Shown here one piece after another: positions 9,902-20,586 of a DNA stretch of 64,000 bases. The notes under the pieces are model-generated. The model saw only the letters and a program-made list of their open reading frames with translations. It made no database searches and was not told the DNA's origin. The stretch is taken from assembly GCF_030814015.1 (NCBI RefSeq), contig NZ_JAUSUL010000002.1:310001-374000 (forward strand), written 5' to 3'. Source of the DNA: Amorphus orientalis. Lineage in GTDB: Bacteria > Pseudomonadota > Alphaproteobacteria > Rhizobiales > Amorphaceae. Numbering within the stretch: the stretch's first letter is position 1; the number at the start of each line of letters is the position of its first letter. A program made the position numbers and the translations under genes.

Positions 9902-11524
9902 ATGATGAGGGCCATCCGCATCGCCGTCGCATCGCTGGTCGCGGTCATGGTCGCAGCCGTCGGGGGTTGGGGACCGGAGACGGCGTCCGCCCAGTCGCGG
10001 GACGAGACCCTGCGCATGGTGGTGAGCGGCACCATCAACACCCTCGACCCGATGACGCTGGGCGCCACCCCAGCCTCGATCGCGTTGAGTGCGGCGACCT
10101 ACGACCGGCTGGTGGCCTTCGAGCGCGAGCCGCAGAAGGGCGAGGCCGGAATCTACGTGTTCGACTTCGAGCGATTGCGCGGCGAACTGGCGGAGCGGGT
10201 GGAGGTCAGCGACGACGGGCTGACGATCACCGTCCATCTGCGCCCGGACGCCACCTGGCAGGACGGGTCGCCGGTGACGGCGGACGACGTGAAATGGTCG
10301 CTCGACCGGGCCGTCAGCGCCAAAACCATGTCCAAGGCGCAGCTGAAGACCGGCTCGCTGACCAGCCCGGACCAGTTCGAGATCGTGGATGAGCAGACGG
10401 TGGAGATCACGCTGCCCCATGTCGACCGGCTGGCGCTGGCCAACCTCGCCTCGCTCTACGCGCCGATGTTCAACAGCGCGCTGGTGAAGCGCGAGGCGGG
10501 ACCCGACGATCCGTGGGGCGTGGAGTGGCTGCAGGCCAACACCGCCAGCAGCGGCGCCTACGAGGTGGAGAGCTTCCGGCCGGGCGAGGCGGTGGTGCTG
10601 TCGCGCAACGACGCATGGACCGGTGGGCAGATGCCGGACTTTCCGCGCGTGATCGTGCAGACCGTGCCGGAACCCGCGCTGCGCGCCGCCCTGGTGGAGC
10701 GGGGCGACGCCGACGTGACCACGGATCTCCTGCCGGAGGACCTGGCCCGGCTGCGCGATGCCGACGACGTGAAGGTGATTTCCGCGCCGCGCCCGACGGC
10801 GTTCACGGCGGTGATCTTCAACACGCAGATGGCGCCGTTCGACGATCCGCTGGTGCGTCAGGCGGTGGCGCTGGCGCTGCCCTATGAGGCGATGCTGCAG
10901 GCGGCGGTGTCCGGCTTCGGCGGCAAGCTCTACGGGGCGGAGTGGACCGACGGGCCGCCCTCGGCCCAGTTCCCCCAGGCGCTGCCGCTCGACACCGACA
11001 TTGCGGCGGCGAAGGCGAAGCTCGCCGAGGCCGGCTATCCGGACGGGTTCGAGACGACGCTTTCCTACTCCGTCAACCGGGCGTCCTGGGCCGAACCGGC
11101 TGCCGCCCTGGTGCAGGAGGCGCTGGCCAGGATCGGAATCCGGGTGGACGTGCGCAAGCTGCCGGACCCGCAGATGGCCGAGGCGATCACCGAGAAGACG
11201 CTGCCGATGCTGCTGGAGCGCTCCTACGCGCTGTTTCCGTCCGCCGACTATTTCTTCCGGATTTTCCTGAGCGGCTCGTCGCGCTGGAATTTTTCGAGCT
11301 GGTTGAACGAGACCGTGGACGCCCTGATCGAGGAGGCGCGGTTCGAGCCGGACCCGGAGACCTATGACCGTCTGGCCAAGGAGATGATCGCGATCGCGGC
11401 CGACGAGGTGCCGATGGCGCTGCTCTGGCAGCCGACCCAGGACGTGGTGATGGGCGCCGACATCGACGGCTTCACCACCTGGTACCACTACTATGTCGAC
11501 GTGCGGGATCTCGGGCGCGACTGA
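9902..11524 (+). CDS. Family 5 extracellular solute-binding protein of a dipeptide/nickel-type ABC transporter
   Basis: About 540 aa, the usual size of DppA/OppA-type receptors. The signal peptide (MRAIRIAVASLVAVMVAAV) is cleaved near ASAQ. Typical family 5 features are the early TINTLDPMTLG segment and the VHLRPDATWQDGSPVTADDV block. The start at 9902 follows GAGGGAGGGG; a second ATG is the next codon. It is first in a four-gene importer operon. The ligand (peptide, sugar or opine-like) is not determinable. Confidence 0.88.
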   Translation: MMRAIRIAVASLVAVMVAAVGGWGPETASAQSRDETLRMVVSGTINTLDPMTLGATPASIALSAATYDRLVAFEREPQKGEAGIYVFDFERLRGELAERVEVSDDGLTITVHLRPDATWQDGSPVTADDVKWSLDRAVSAKTMSKAQLKTGSLTSPDQFEIVDEQTVEITLPHVDRLALANLASLYAPMFNSALVKREAGPDDPWGVEWLQANTASSGAYEVESFRPGEAVVLSRNDAWTGGQMPDFPRVIVQTVPEPALRAALVERGDADVTTDLLPEDLARLRDADDVKVISAPRPTAFTAVIFNTQMAPFDDPLVRQAVALALPYEAMLQAAVSGFGGKLYGAEWTDGPPSAQFPQALPLDTDIAAAKAKLAEAGYPDGFETTLSYSVNRASWAEPAAALVQEALARIGIRVDVRKLPDPQMAEAITEKTLPMLLERSYALFPSADYFFRIFLSGSSRWNFSSWLNETVDALIEEARFEPDPETYDRLAKEMIAIAADEVPMALLWQPTQDVVMGADIDGFTTWYHYYVDVRDLGRD

Positions 11525-11542
11525 GACCGAAGCCGTGCGGTG

Positions 11543-11561
11543 CCGCGCAGGACCCGCGCGG
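11543..11561 (+). promoter_or_regulatory. Short stem-loop between binding-protein and permease genes
   Basis: CCGCGC (11543-11548) pairs with GCGCGG (11556-11561) across a 7-base loop, 18 bases after the receptor gene stop. No T-run follows. It is weaker than the equivalent hairpins after choX and the TorT-like gene, but sits in the same position. Confidence 0.35.
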
Positions 11562-11578
11562 ACCGGGCAGGATGAGCG

Positions 11579-12610
11579 ATGCCGGGGATGAGGTCTTTTC
11601 TCGCTGCCGTCGGAAGGCGGCTCGCCTCGGCGCTGCCGGCGGTCGCCGGCGTCGTGGTGGTGACGTTCGTGCTGATGCGGGTGCTGCCGGGCGATCCGGC
11701 GAGCCTGCTTGCCTCGTCGCCCACGGCCGGTGAGGCGGAGGTTGCCGAGATCCGCGGCCGTCTCGGGCTGGACAAGTCCATTCCGACCCAGTTCCTGATC
11801 TATCTGGAGGGGCTGGCGCGCGGCGATCTCGGCCGCTCCGTCATGACCGGGCAGCCGGTGGCCGCCGACCTGGCGCAGCGCCTGCCGGCCTCGCTGGAAC
11901 TGGTGGTTACGGCCTTCGCGCTCGCCCTCGTGACGGCCTTGCCGCTGGGGGTCATGGCCGCGCTGCGCCCCGGATCGGTGCTGGATCACGCCGTGCGGCT
12001 GGTCGCGACCCTCGGCGTGGCAGTGCCCACCTTCGTGACCGGGCTGCTGCTGGTCTACGTGTTCTATTACCTGCTGGGCTGGGCGCCGGATCCGACCGGC
12101 CGGCTCGACATCTTCCTGACGCCGCCGGAGCCGGTGACGGGCCTGCTTCTCGTCGATGCCACGCTCGCCGGCAACGGCGCGGCGGTTCGCTCGGCGGCCG
12201 GACACCTGGTGCTGCCCGCCGTGACGTTGGCGTTGTTCGTGATGGCGCCGCTCCTGCGCATCACCCGAACGTCGATGCTGGGCGTGATGGGGAGCGACTT
12301 TATCCGCGCCGCGCGCGCCGCCGGGCTGAGCCGCTGGCGGGTGGTGGCGGTCTACGGGCTCGGTAACGCGCTCCTGCCGGTGCTGACGGCCTCGGGGCTC
12401 GTGGTGTCCATGATGCTGGGCGCCAGCGTTCTGGTGGAAACGGTGTTCGCCTGGCCAGGGATCGCGTCTTATTCGGTCGACGCGATGATGGCGGGCGACT
12501 TCGCCGCCGTGCAGGGCTTTGTCCTGCTGATGGCCGGCATCTACGTGGTCGTGAACCTCGCCATCGATCTTCTCTATGGCGTGCTCGATCCCCGGGTGCG
12601 GCTGGCATGA
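11579..12610 (+). CDS. ABC transporter permease, DppB/GsiC type
   Basis: Inner-membrane permease of about 343 aa in the peptide/nickel class. The first helix is followed by the class hallmark RVLPGDPASLL and the GLDKSIPTQF segment. The ATPase-docking loop reads RAARAAGLSRWRVVAVYG, near residues 240-260. It starts 54 bases after the binding-protein gene and its stop overlaps the next permease start (ATGA). A second in-frame ATG three codons in is a possible alternative start. Confidence 0.9.
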   Translation: MPGMRSFLAAVGRRLASALPAVAGVVVVTFVLMRVLPGDPASLLASSPTAGEAEVAEIRGRLGLDKSIPTQFLIYLEGLARGDLGRSVMTGQPVAADLAQRLPASLELVVTAFALALVTALPLGVMAALRPGSVLDHAVRLVATLGVAVPTFVTGLLLVYVFYYLLGWAPDPTGRLDIFLTPPEPVTGLLLVDATLAGNGAAVRSAAGHLVLPAVTLALFVMAPLLRITRTSMLGVMGSDFIRAARAAGLSRWRVVAVYGLGNALLPVLTASGLVVSMMLGASVLVETVFAWPGIASYSVDAMMAGDFAAVQGFVLLMAGIYVVVNLAIDLLYGVLDPRVRLA

Positions 12611-13467
12611 GCGCACCCGACAGCGCCGATCGATCGATGGCAGCGGCGCGGGGCCGTCCGGGTCCGGGCATGGCGGCGGCCGGAACCTTCGTCGGGCTTC
12701 TGGTAGTGGTGGCGCTCTTCGCACCGCTGCTGGCGCCTTATGATCCGCTCACCTCCGACGCCGCCGCCATCCTGCAGCCGCCGAGTGCCGCCCACTGGTT
12801 CGGGACCGACGGGATCGGTAGGGACGTTTTTTCACGTGTGCTGGTGGCGACGCGGCTGGATCTCGCGATCGCGGTCGCGGCCGTGGCCGCCTCGGCCGTG
12901 CTGGGAACGGCGCTCGGCGCCTTCAGCGGCTATGTCGGCGGATGGCTGGACACGGTCGTCGGACGCTGCGCCGACGTGATCCTGGCGTTCCCGCTGTTCG
13001 TCCTGGCGCTGGCGCTGGCGGCCGCACTCGGCGGCGGAGCGGTGAGCATCGTCATCGCCACGGCGGTGATCAACCTGCCGTTCTATATCCGGCTCGCCCG
13101 CGCGGAGGTGAATGCCCGGCGCGGGCTCGCCTGGGTGGAGGCGGCGCGGATGACCGGCCGGGGACCGGCCGGCGTGGTTCTGGCCTGTCTCATGCCGGCG
13201 GTCCTGCCGGTCATTCTGGTTCAGGTCTCCATCAATCTGGCGTGGGCGATCCTGAACGCCGCCGGGCTTTCCTTTCTCGGGCTCGGGGTTCAGCCGCCGA
13301 CCCCGGAATGGGGCACGATGATCGCCGAGGGTGGCCGGTACCTCCTGAGCGGCCACTGGTGGCTGGTGGTCTTTCCGGGCCTTGCGCTCGCGGCCGCCTC
13401 GATAGCGTTCATGGTGCTGGCGGACGGACTGCGCGATCGCCTCGATCCCCGGGGCGGCCATGGCTGA
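12607..13467 (+). CDS. ABC transporter permease, DppC/GsiD type
   Basis: Partner permease, about 286 aa. The N-terminal helix is followed by the conserved HWFGTDGIGRDVFSRVL segment of DppC-type proteins, then the EAA loop (WVEAARMTGRGPAGVVLAC) and a C-terminal WGTMIAEGGRYL motif. It overlaps the upstream gene by 4 and the downstream ATPase gene by 8 bases, which indicates coupled expression. Confidence 0.9.
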   Translation: MSAPDSADRSMAAARGRPGPGMAAAGTFVGLLVVVALFAPLLAPYDPLTSDAAAILQPPSAAHWFGTDGIGRDVFSRVLVATRLDLAIAVAAVAASAVLGTALGAFSGYVGGWLDTVVGRCADVILAFPLFVLALALAAALGGGAVSIVIATAVINLPFYIRLARAEVNARRGLAWVEAARMTGRGPAGVVLACLMPAVLPVILVQVSINLAWAILNAAGLSFLGLGVQPPTPEWGTMIAEGGRYLLSGHWWLVVFPGLALAAASIAFMVLADGLRDRLDPRGGHG

Positions 13468-15097
13468 GCCGGTTCTGGAGGTCGCCGAGCTGCAGGTGAG
13501 CTATGGCCACCGGGCCGGCCCGATCCCGGCTCTGGAGGGTGCCTCGGTCACGGTCGGGGCCGGCGAAGCGGTGGCGATCGTCGGCGAGAGCGGATCGGGC
13601 AAGAGCACGCTCGCGGCTGCCGTCATGCGCCTGCTCGCCCCGAACGGCCGGATCGACGCAGGCACGATCCGGCTGGCGGGAGAGGACGTGACGACCGCAC
13701 CGGAGCGGCGGATGCGGGCGCTGCGCGGCGGAACCGTTGGCATGGTCTTCCAGAGCCCACGCGCAGCCCTCAATCCGGTTCGCCGGATCGGCCGGCAGAT
13801 CGCCGATGCCGTGCGCGCCCACCGGGACGTGGGCCGGCGGGAGGCGGCGGATGAGGCGCTGTCGCTGCTGGAGGCCGTGCGCATCGACGATCCCGGGCGA
13901 GTGGCCCGGTCGTTCGCCCACGAACTGTCCGGAGGCATGTGCCAGCGGGCGATGATCGCGATCGCGATGGCCGGCGATCCGGCGCTTCTGATCGCCGACG
14001 AGCCGACCACCGCCCTCGACACGCTGACCGGGGCGTCGGTCATGGATCTGCTGGGCGATCTGGTAAAGGCGCGCGGGATGGCGCTGGTGCTGATCACCCA
14101 CGACATCGCGCTGGCCAGCACCCGGGCCGACCGGATCGCGGTGATGGAGGCGGGCCGTGTGGTGGAGGAGGGGCCGGTGGACGCTGTGCTCGCCCGCCCG
14201 GCGAGCGCGGCGGCCCGGCGGCTGATCGCCGCGACGCCGACAATGAATGCCCCGAGCATCGGGGCGGGTGCACGGGCGCAGCTGCCGGTCCAACCGGTCG
14301 AGGAGGGCGCGGAGCCGCTGCTGGAGGTGGCCGATCTGGTCAAGCGCTACGGGGAGACCCTTGCCGTCGACCGGGTGTCGTTCCGGCTGGCGCGCGGCGA
14401 GAGCCTCGGGCTGGTCGGGGAGTCCGGGGCCGGCAAGAGCACGATCGCGCGCCTCGTGGCGCGGTTCGCCGATGCCGATGCGGGCGCCATCCGCTTCGAG
14501 GGAACCGATATCGCTGCCGTTTCCCATCGCCGTTTTCACGCCGCACCCGAGCGGCGCCGGATCCAGCTCGTGTTCCAGGACCCGGGCGAGAGCCTGGACC
14601 CGCGCCGGACGGCGTTCGAAACCCTCGCCGACCCGCTCGCCCGGATGGACCGCCTGCGCGGGTCGGACCTTGATGGGCGGATCGCGGAGCTGGCCGGCCA
14701 GGTCCGGCTGGACCGGGCGCTGCTCGACCGGCGGCCGCACGAACTCTCCCAGGGGCAGATGGCGCGGGTCGGCATCGCCCGGGCACTTGCGCTTCGCCCG
14801 AAACTCCTGGTCCTCGACGAGCCCACCGCCTCGCTGGACGTGTCGGTCCAGGCGGAGATCCTCGCCCTCCTGGACGGGCTCAGGCGCGATCTCGGCCTGT
14901 CGATGCTGTTCGTCAGCCACGATCTGGCGGTTGTGCGCAGGATATGCGACCGCGCGCTGGTTCTGCGCCGGGGGCGGATCGTCGAGGAGGGGCCGTGCGG
15001 GCGCCTGTTCGACGCGCCCGAGACCGACTACACCCGCGCGCTCGTGGACGCCCTGCCGAGGCTGGAGCGGCAGCCCGCGGACGCCAGGCGACGCTGA
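13460..15097 (+). CDS. Fused double ATP-binding protein of a dipeptide-type ABC transporter (DppD-DppF fusion)
   Basis: One 545-aa protein carrying both nucleotide-binding domains. NBD1 (about 1-250) has Walker A GESGSGKST, signature LSGGMCQR and Walker B LLIADEPTTALD. NBD2 (about 290-540) has GESGAGKST, an altered signature LSQGQMAR and LLVLDEPTASLD. Neither half keeps the C-terminal Cys-containing extension found in many OppD/DppD proteins. It completes the importer begun at 9902. Its TGA abuts the stop of the convergent LysR gene without a spare base (TGATCA at 15095-15100). Confidence 0.9.
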   Translation: MAEPVLEVAELQVSYGHRAGPIPALEGASVTVGAGEAVAIVGESGSGKSTLAAAVMRLLAPNGRIDAGTIRLAGEDVTTAPERRMRALRGGTVGMVFQSPRAALNPVRRIGRQIADAVRAHRDVGRREAADEALSLLEAVRIDDPGRVARSFAHELSGGMCQRAMIAIAMAGDPALLIADEPTTALDTLTGASVMDLLGDLVKARGMALVLITHDIALASTRADRIAVMEAGRVVEEGPVDAVLARPASAAARRLIAATPTMNAPSIGAGARAQLPVQPVEEGAEPLLEVADLVKRYGETLAVDRVSFRLARGESLGLVGESGAGKSTIARLVARFADADAGAIRFEGTDIAAVSHRRFHAAPERRRIQLVFQDPGESLDPRRTAFETLADPLARMDRLRGSDLDGRIAELAGQVRLDRALLDRRPHELSQGQMARVGIARALALRPKLLVLDEPTASLDVSVQAEILALLDGLRRDLGLSMLFVSHDLAVVRRICDRALVLRRGRIVEEGPCGRLFDAPETDYTRALVDALPRLERQPADARRR

Positions 15098-16006
15098 TCA
15101 GCGGGTGTTCATGGAGTGCGGCACCTGGCACTCCGAGCGGAAATATTCCCGCAGGAGACGCATGGCGGGGGTGAGCTCGCTGCCCTTGCGCCAGGCCAGA
15201 CCCACGTCCATGGCCGGGATCGGCTGGCTCGGGATGATCGTCTCGATCCGCTTTCCCTCCAGCGACCAGGGCCGGTAGACCATGTCGGAAAGAATGGCGA
15301 TGCCCTGTCCGTTGGCGACGATGGAGCGGACCGCCTCGATCGACGAGGTGCGCAGCCGGATCTGCGGCTGGTGCTCGGTCTGGTTCCAGTAGCGCAGTGC
15401 CGTGTGGGCCGCCTCGTCGACCGTGAGCATGATGTAGGCTTCTTCCGCGATTTCCTTGAAGCTGACGTTTTCCATTTGAAGAAAACGATGGCCCGAGGGG
15501 ACCCAGATGCGGCGCTGGGAGCTGATCAGGGTTTCGGTGGTCAGTTCCGGATTGGCCACGTTGGAGGTCAGAAGCACCGCCATGTCGAACCGGTTGGTGA
15601 TCAGCCCGTCCTCGATCATCTCCCGGGTCAGTTCGTAGAGGCGGATGGTGAGATTGGGGTAGCGCCGCTCCAGCTGCTCCAGATGCTGGGGCAGGAAGTA
15701 GCCGATCACGGTGTAGGTGGCCGCGACCGAGATCGTGCCGCTGATTTCCTCGTTTTCGCTTGTGGAATGAAGGGCTTCGTCGACGGTGGCGAGCAGCCGG
15801 TAGGCCTTTTCCAGGAAGCGGCGGCCGGCCGGGGTGAGGTCCATGCCGTGGGCGGTGCGGGCGAACAGCCGGACCCCGAGTTCGGCTTCCAGATCCTTGA
15901 TCGCCGTCGTGATGGTCGACTGGGAGATCGAAAGCTCCATTGCAGCGCGGGAGACCTGACCCAGCTCCGCGGTCGCCACGAAATATTTTACCTGCCGAAA
16001 ATTCAT
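15098..16006 (-). CDS. LysR-family transcriptional regulator
   Basis: About 302 aa. The N-terminal winged HTH (MNFRQVKYFVATAELGQVSR through SQSTITTAIKDLEAELG) is followed by a periplasmic-binding-protein-like co-inducer domain. The ATG at 16004-16006 gives the canonical LysR start; longer in-frame versions add unrelated cysteine-rich text. It is divergent from the pxpA-led operon with a 261-base spacer, the classical layout for a LysR activator of the neighbouring catabolic operon. The co-inducer is unknown, probably the imported substrate or an intermediate. Confidence 0.9.
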   Translation of the reverse strand: MNFRQVKYFVATAELGQVSRAAMELSISQSTITTAIKDLEAELGVRLFARTAHGMDLTPAGRRFLEKAYRLLATVDEALHSTSENEEISGTISVAATYTVIGYFLPQHLEQLERRYPNLTIRLYELTREMIEDGLITNRFDMAVLLTSNVANPELTTETLISSQRRIWVPSGHRFLQMENVSFKEIAEEAYIMLTVDEAAHTALRYWNQTEHQPQIRLRTSSIEAVRSIVANGQGIAILSDMVYRPWSLEGKRIETIIPSQPIPAMDVGLAWRKGSELTPAMRLLREYFRSECQVPHSMNTR

Positions 16007-16039
16007 GCACCGCCTGCCGCATCGCCGATCATGCGAAAC

Positions 16040-16066
16040 TGCATGTTCGGAAAAACAGATAATGCA
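16040..16066. promoter_or_regulatory. Possible LysR-binding inverted repeat
   Basis: TGCAT (16040-16044) and ATGCA (16062-16066) form a short dyad 34-60 bases upstream of the lysR start, in the AT-richer part of the lysR-pxpA spacer. The arms are short, so this is a candidate only. The rest of 16007-16267 shows no gene. Confidence 0.25.
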
Positions 16067-16267
16067 CCTTGAGTTGAAGGGGCGCAATACCGGGAATTTT
16101 TCGCGTTCCGACCTGATCTGTGCGGCGCACCATTGTCGGCAAATGCGAAAATGCTGAACGCAGGTTTTCAATAAAACGAATTTGATCAGGAAATGGCCTC
16201 TGGGGAACCATTGGGCATCCACACGACGGAGGTCCGGTCACATACCGGAAAGCAGGGAGGCTCTAGC

Positions 16268-17053
16268 GTGGTTCGAAGCGTCGTCGACCTGAATTGCGAC
16301 CTCGGGGAATCGTTCGGCCAATGGACGATCAGCGAGGCTCCCGACGACGAGCTGATGGATCTCATCACGTCCGCCAACATCGCCACCGGCTTCCATGCCG
16401 GCGATCCGACGATCATGAACGCCGTGGTCCAGGGCGCCGTCGCCCGCGGGATCGGCATCGGCGCCCATCCGGCCTACCGGGACCTGCAGGGCTTCGGCCG
16501 GCGCCGGATCGAGGCGAAGCCGGAAGAACTGGTCAACGACGTTCTCTATCAGCTCGGCGCGCTCCGGGAATTCACCCGCCGCCACGGCGGCAACGTGCAG
16601 CACGTGAAGCCCCACGGCGCGCTCTACATGGAAGCCGCCCGCAACACGGAGCTGTCCGGGCTGATCGTCGAGGCGCTGACCCGGTCGAGCCCCGGCACCG
16701 CGATCTTCTGCATGGGCACCTCGGAGACCTACCGGGTCGCGGGTGCTGCCGGGGTGCCGGCGGTGCGCGAGTTCTATGCCGACCGCGACTATGACGACAG
16801 CGGCTCGATCGTCTTCACCCGGCGCATGCGGGCGCTGGATCCCAAAGAGGTCGCCGACCGCTGTGTGCGCGCCTGCCAGACCGGCAAGGTGAAGACCCAA
16901 TCCGGCGCCGACATCGACATCGAGTTCGAGTCGATCTGCTTCCATTCCGATACTCCCGGCGCACTAGCGATCGGCCGGGCGATCCGGGATGCGCTGACCG
17001 GCAACGGCATCAAGCTCATGCCCGCCGCCGAGGTGATGGCCGCGGCGGCCTGA
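16268..17053 (+). CDS. pxpA: LamB/YcsF family protein, 5-oxoprolinase (ATP-hydrolysing) subunit A-like
   Basis: PxpA homologue, about 261 aa. The family opening [15 protein letters not shown] and the motifs [35 protein letters not shown] and [12 protein letters not shown] are intact. With PxpB and PxpC this family opens lactam rings (5-oxoproline to glutamate) with ATP. GTG at 16268 is chosen because GGGAGG lies 7 bases upstream; in-frame codons from 16193 encode no family sequence. It is first in an operon that also has biotin-carboxylase parts between pxpA and pxpB, so the substrate may be another lactam or cyclic amide. Confidence 0.9.
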   Translation: MVRSVVDLNCDLGESFGQWTISEAPDDELMDLITSANIATGFHAGDPTIMNAVVQGAVARGIGIGAHPAYRDLQGFGRRRIEAKPEELVNDVLYQLGALREFTRRHGGNVQHVKPHGALYMEAARNTELSGLIVEALTRSSPGTAIFCMGTSETYRVAGAAGVPAVREFYADRDYDDSGSIVFTRRMRALDPKEVADRCVRACQTGKVKTQSGADIDIEFESICFHSDTPGALAIGRAIRDALTGNGIKLMPAAEVMAAAA

Positions 17054-17085
17054 TCCGGGCTCAACCCCTTTCCGGAGGACACGAC

Positions 17086-17322
17086 ATGGCAGAAATCCGC
17101 TCCCCCATCCCGGGAACCTTCTACCGGCGCCCGTCGCCGGACGCGGCTCCCTACAAGGAAGTGGGCGACAGCGTCGCGGTGGACGACGTCATCGGCCTCG
17201 TGGAGGTGATGAAGTCGTTCATCGAGGTCAAGGCGGACGCCGCCGGCACCCTCAAGGCCTTCAAGGTCGAGAACGAGGAGCCGATCATGGCCGGCGCGGT
17301 CATCGCCGAGCTGGACGACTGA
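17086..17322 (+). CDS. Small biotin carboxyl carrier protein
   Basis: A 78-aa free-standing biotinyl domain, half the length of E. coli AccB and without its N-terminal part. Lys43, in LVEVMKSFIEV, occupies the biotinylation site, but the motif is EVMKS, not the usual EAMKM. The flanking SPIPGTFYRRPSPDAAPY and a C-terminal hairpin fit the lipoyl/biotinyl fold. It lies 32 bases after pxpA and 3 before the biotin carboxylase gene. This small form accompanies pxp/kip-type clusters, where it would carry CO2 for the neighbouring carboxylase, not for fatty-acid synthesis. Confidence 0.88.
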   Translation: MAEIRSPIPGTFYRRPSPDAAPYKEVGDSVAVDDVIGLVEVMKSFIEVKADAAGTLKAFKVENEEPIMAGAVIAELDD

Positions 17323-17325
17323 GCG

Positions 17326-18690
<1,365 letters not shown>

Positions 18691-18714
18691 CCGAGACCCG
18701 ACGTGGAGGAGGCT

Positions 18715-19590
18715 ATGAAGACACGGTATTCGTTTGGGGGTGACGAGCACGTCTTCGTCGAAATGGACGAAGAGATGTCGCTCGAAGCCTTCTTCAAGGC
18801 GCTGTCGATGTCCAACGCGGTGCGCGACGCCGCCATCGACGGGGTCACCGAAATCTGCCCGGCCAACGCCAGCTTCCAGGTCAAGTTCGACCCGGACCGG
18901 ATCAAGCCGGACGACATGATGGCCGAGATCAAGGCGCTGGAATCCCACGCGGAGAAGGCGGAGAAGCGGCTGAAGACCCGCATCGTGGAGTTCCCGGTCT
19001 ACTATCAGGACCCGTGGACCCACGAGACGCTGATGCGGTTCCGCGACCGGCATCAGGACCCGAACGGCTCCGACCTCGACTACGCCGCGCGCATCAACGG
19101 CTTCGACACGGTCGCCGACTTCATCACGGCGCATCACTCGGCTCCGTGGTTCGTCTCGATGGTCGGGTTCGTGTCCGGCCTGCCGTTCCTCTACCAGCTG
19201 GTGGAGCGCAAGAAGCAGCTCGAAGTGCCGAAATATGTGCGTCCGCGCACCGACACGCCGAAGCAGACGGTCGGCTACGGCGGCTGCTTCTCCTGCATCT
19301 ATTCCGTGCGCGGCGCCGGCGGCTACCAGATGTTCGGCATCACCCCGGTGACGATCTTCGATCCGAAGCAGGAGACCAGCTACCTCAAGGACTTCATGGT
19401 CTTCTTCAAGCCCGGCGACATCGTGAAGTTCTCGCCGATCGACCGGGACGAGTACGATTCCATCCTCGCCGAGGTCGAAGCCAATCGGTTCACCCCGAAG
19501 ATCAAGGAGGTCGAATTCGACCTCGAAGCGTTCGAAGCCGATCACGACGGCACCAACGCCAAGCTGATGGGGGCGCTCAATGTCGGTTAA
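18715..19590 (+). CDS. pxpB: 5-oxoprolinase subunit B-like protein (KipI family)
   Basis: About 291 aa, KipI/AHS1 family. The signature blocks VYYQDPWTHETLMRF, APWFVSMVGFVSGLPFLYQL and the RGAGGYQMFGITPVTIFDP segment are visible. KipI/KipA are homologous to the carboxyltransferase half of urea carboxylase. The ATG at 18715 has GGAGGAGG just upstream; a GTG at 18703 overlaps that ribosome site. It shares an 11-base overlap with pxpC. A role in ATP-dependent lactam opening, or in carboxyl transfer from the adjacent biotin carrier, is inferred. Confidence 0.88.
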   Translation: MKTRYSFGGDEHVFVEMDEEMSLEAFFKALSMSNAVRDAAIDGVTEICPANASFQVKFDPDRIKPDDMMAEIKALESHAEKAEKRLKTRIVEFPVYYQDPWTHETLMRFRDRHQDPNGSDLDYAARINGFDTVADFITAHHSAPWFVSMVGFVSGLPFLYQLVERKKQLEVPKYVRPRTDTPKQTVGYGGCFSCIYSVRGAGGYQMFGITPVTIFDPKQETSYLKDFMVFFKPGDIVKFSPIDRDEYDSILAEVEANRFTPKIKEVEFDLEAFEADHDGTNAKLMGALNVG

Positions 19591-20551
19591 AGTCGTCAAC
19601 CCCGGACTGTTCACCACCATTCAGGACCTGGGCCGGCCGGGCTATTTCCATCTCGGCATCCCGATCTCGGGCGGCATGGACCGGCTGGCGGTGCGCGCCG
19701 CCAACCTGCTCGTCGGCAACGACGAGGGCGCGGCCGTCCTGGAAAGCGCCTTCATGGGCCCGACGCTGGAGTTCGAATCCGACGCGACGGTTGCCGTCAC
19801 CGGCGCCGACATTCCGCCCAAGGTGGACGGCGAGGAACAGCCGACCTGGACGGCGTTCAAGGTGAAGGCCGGGCAGGTGGTCTCGTTCGACTATCTGCGC
19901 GCCGGCGCCCGCGCCTACATCGCGATCTCCGGAGGCATCGCGGTGCCGTCCTATCTGGGCAGCCGCTCGACCTACCTGATCGGTGCGCTCGGCGGGGTCG
20001 ACGGCCGCGCCGTCGGCATCGGCGACATGCTGCCGCTCGGCGATGGCAAGCCGGGCCGGGAAGGGCGTTCGGTTCCCGAGAAGCTCCGGCGCCTGCCGGG
20101 CAATCCGGCCGAGCTTCGGGTCCTGCCGGGCCTCTACTGGCGTCTTCTGACGGAAGAGGCCGGCCGCAACTTCTTCGAGGACGAGTGGAAGGTGGCGCCG
20201 GAAGCCGACCGCATGGGCGTGCGCTTCCGCGGTGGCCGCGAGATGAGCTTCGTGGAGCGCGAACAGCCGTTCGGCGCCGGCTCCGATCCCTCCAATATCG
20301 TCGACGGCTGCTACAGCTACGGCTCGGTTCAGGTGCCTGGCGGCAAGGAGCCGATCGTGCTCCACCGCGATGCCGTCTCGGGCGGTGGCTACTTCACCCT
20401 CGGCGCCGTGATTTCCGCGGACATGGATCTGATCGGCCAGCTCCAGCCGCACACGCCGACCCGCTTCGTCCCGGTCACCATGGACGAGGCTTTGACGGCC
20501 CGTGCCGATCGCACGCGCCTCTACCAGGAGCTCAAGAAAGAGCTCGCATAA
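19580..20551 (+). CDS. pxpC: 5-oxoprolinase subunit C-like protein (KipA family)
   Basis: About 323 aa, KipA/AHS2 family (biotin-dependent carboxyltransferase superfamily). Characteristic segments are VVNPGLFTTIQDLGRPGYF at the N-terminus, ISGGIAVPSYLGSRST and GADIPPKVDGE; GSVQVPGGKEPIVLHRDAVSG lies near the C-terminus. It pairs with PxpB to form the second half of the enzyme. Translation is coupled to pxpB (start inside its last codons), and the TorT-like gene follows after 35 bases. Confidence 0.9.
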   Translation: MSVKVVNPGLFTTIQDLGRPGYFHLGIPISGGMDRLAVRAANLLVGNDEGAAVLESAFMGPTLEFESDATVAVTGADIPPKVDGEEQPTWTAFKVKAGQVVSFDYLRAGARAYIAISGGIAVPSYLGSRSTYLIGALGGVDGRAVGIGDMLPLGDGKPGREGRSVPEKLRRLPGNPAELRVLPGLYWRLLTEEAGRNFFEDEWKVAPEADRMGVRFRGGREMSFVEREQPFGAGSDPSNIVDGCYSYGSVQVPGGKEPIVLHRDAVSGGGYFTLGAVISADMDLIGQLQPHTPTRFVPVTMDEALTARADRTRLYQELKKELA

Positions 20552-20586
20552 CCCAAAAAATCGATAAGCCGACCGGAGAGAAAACC

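Noticed and set aside
9365-12724. Very long open frame on the minus strand opposite the peptide-type ABC genes
   Set aside because: Its translation is rich in His, Arg, Gln and Gly with no domain; the plus-strand genes have full family motifs. It is a shadow of high-GC codon use. The same applies to long opposite-strand frames at 16789-19620, 20521-23238, 25565-28162, 40425-42656 and 53903-56122.
15095-15100. Abutting stop codons of the ABC ATPase and LysR genes (TGATCA)
   Set aside because: Unusual to look at, but tight convergent gene ends are common in dense genomes; no terminator was found there.
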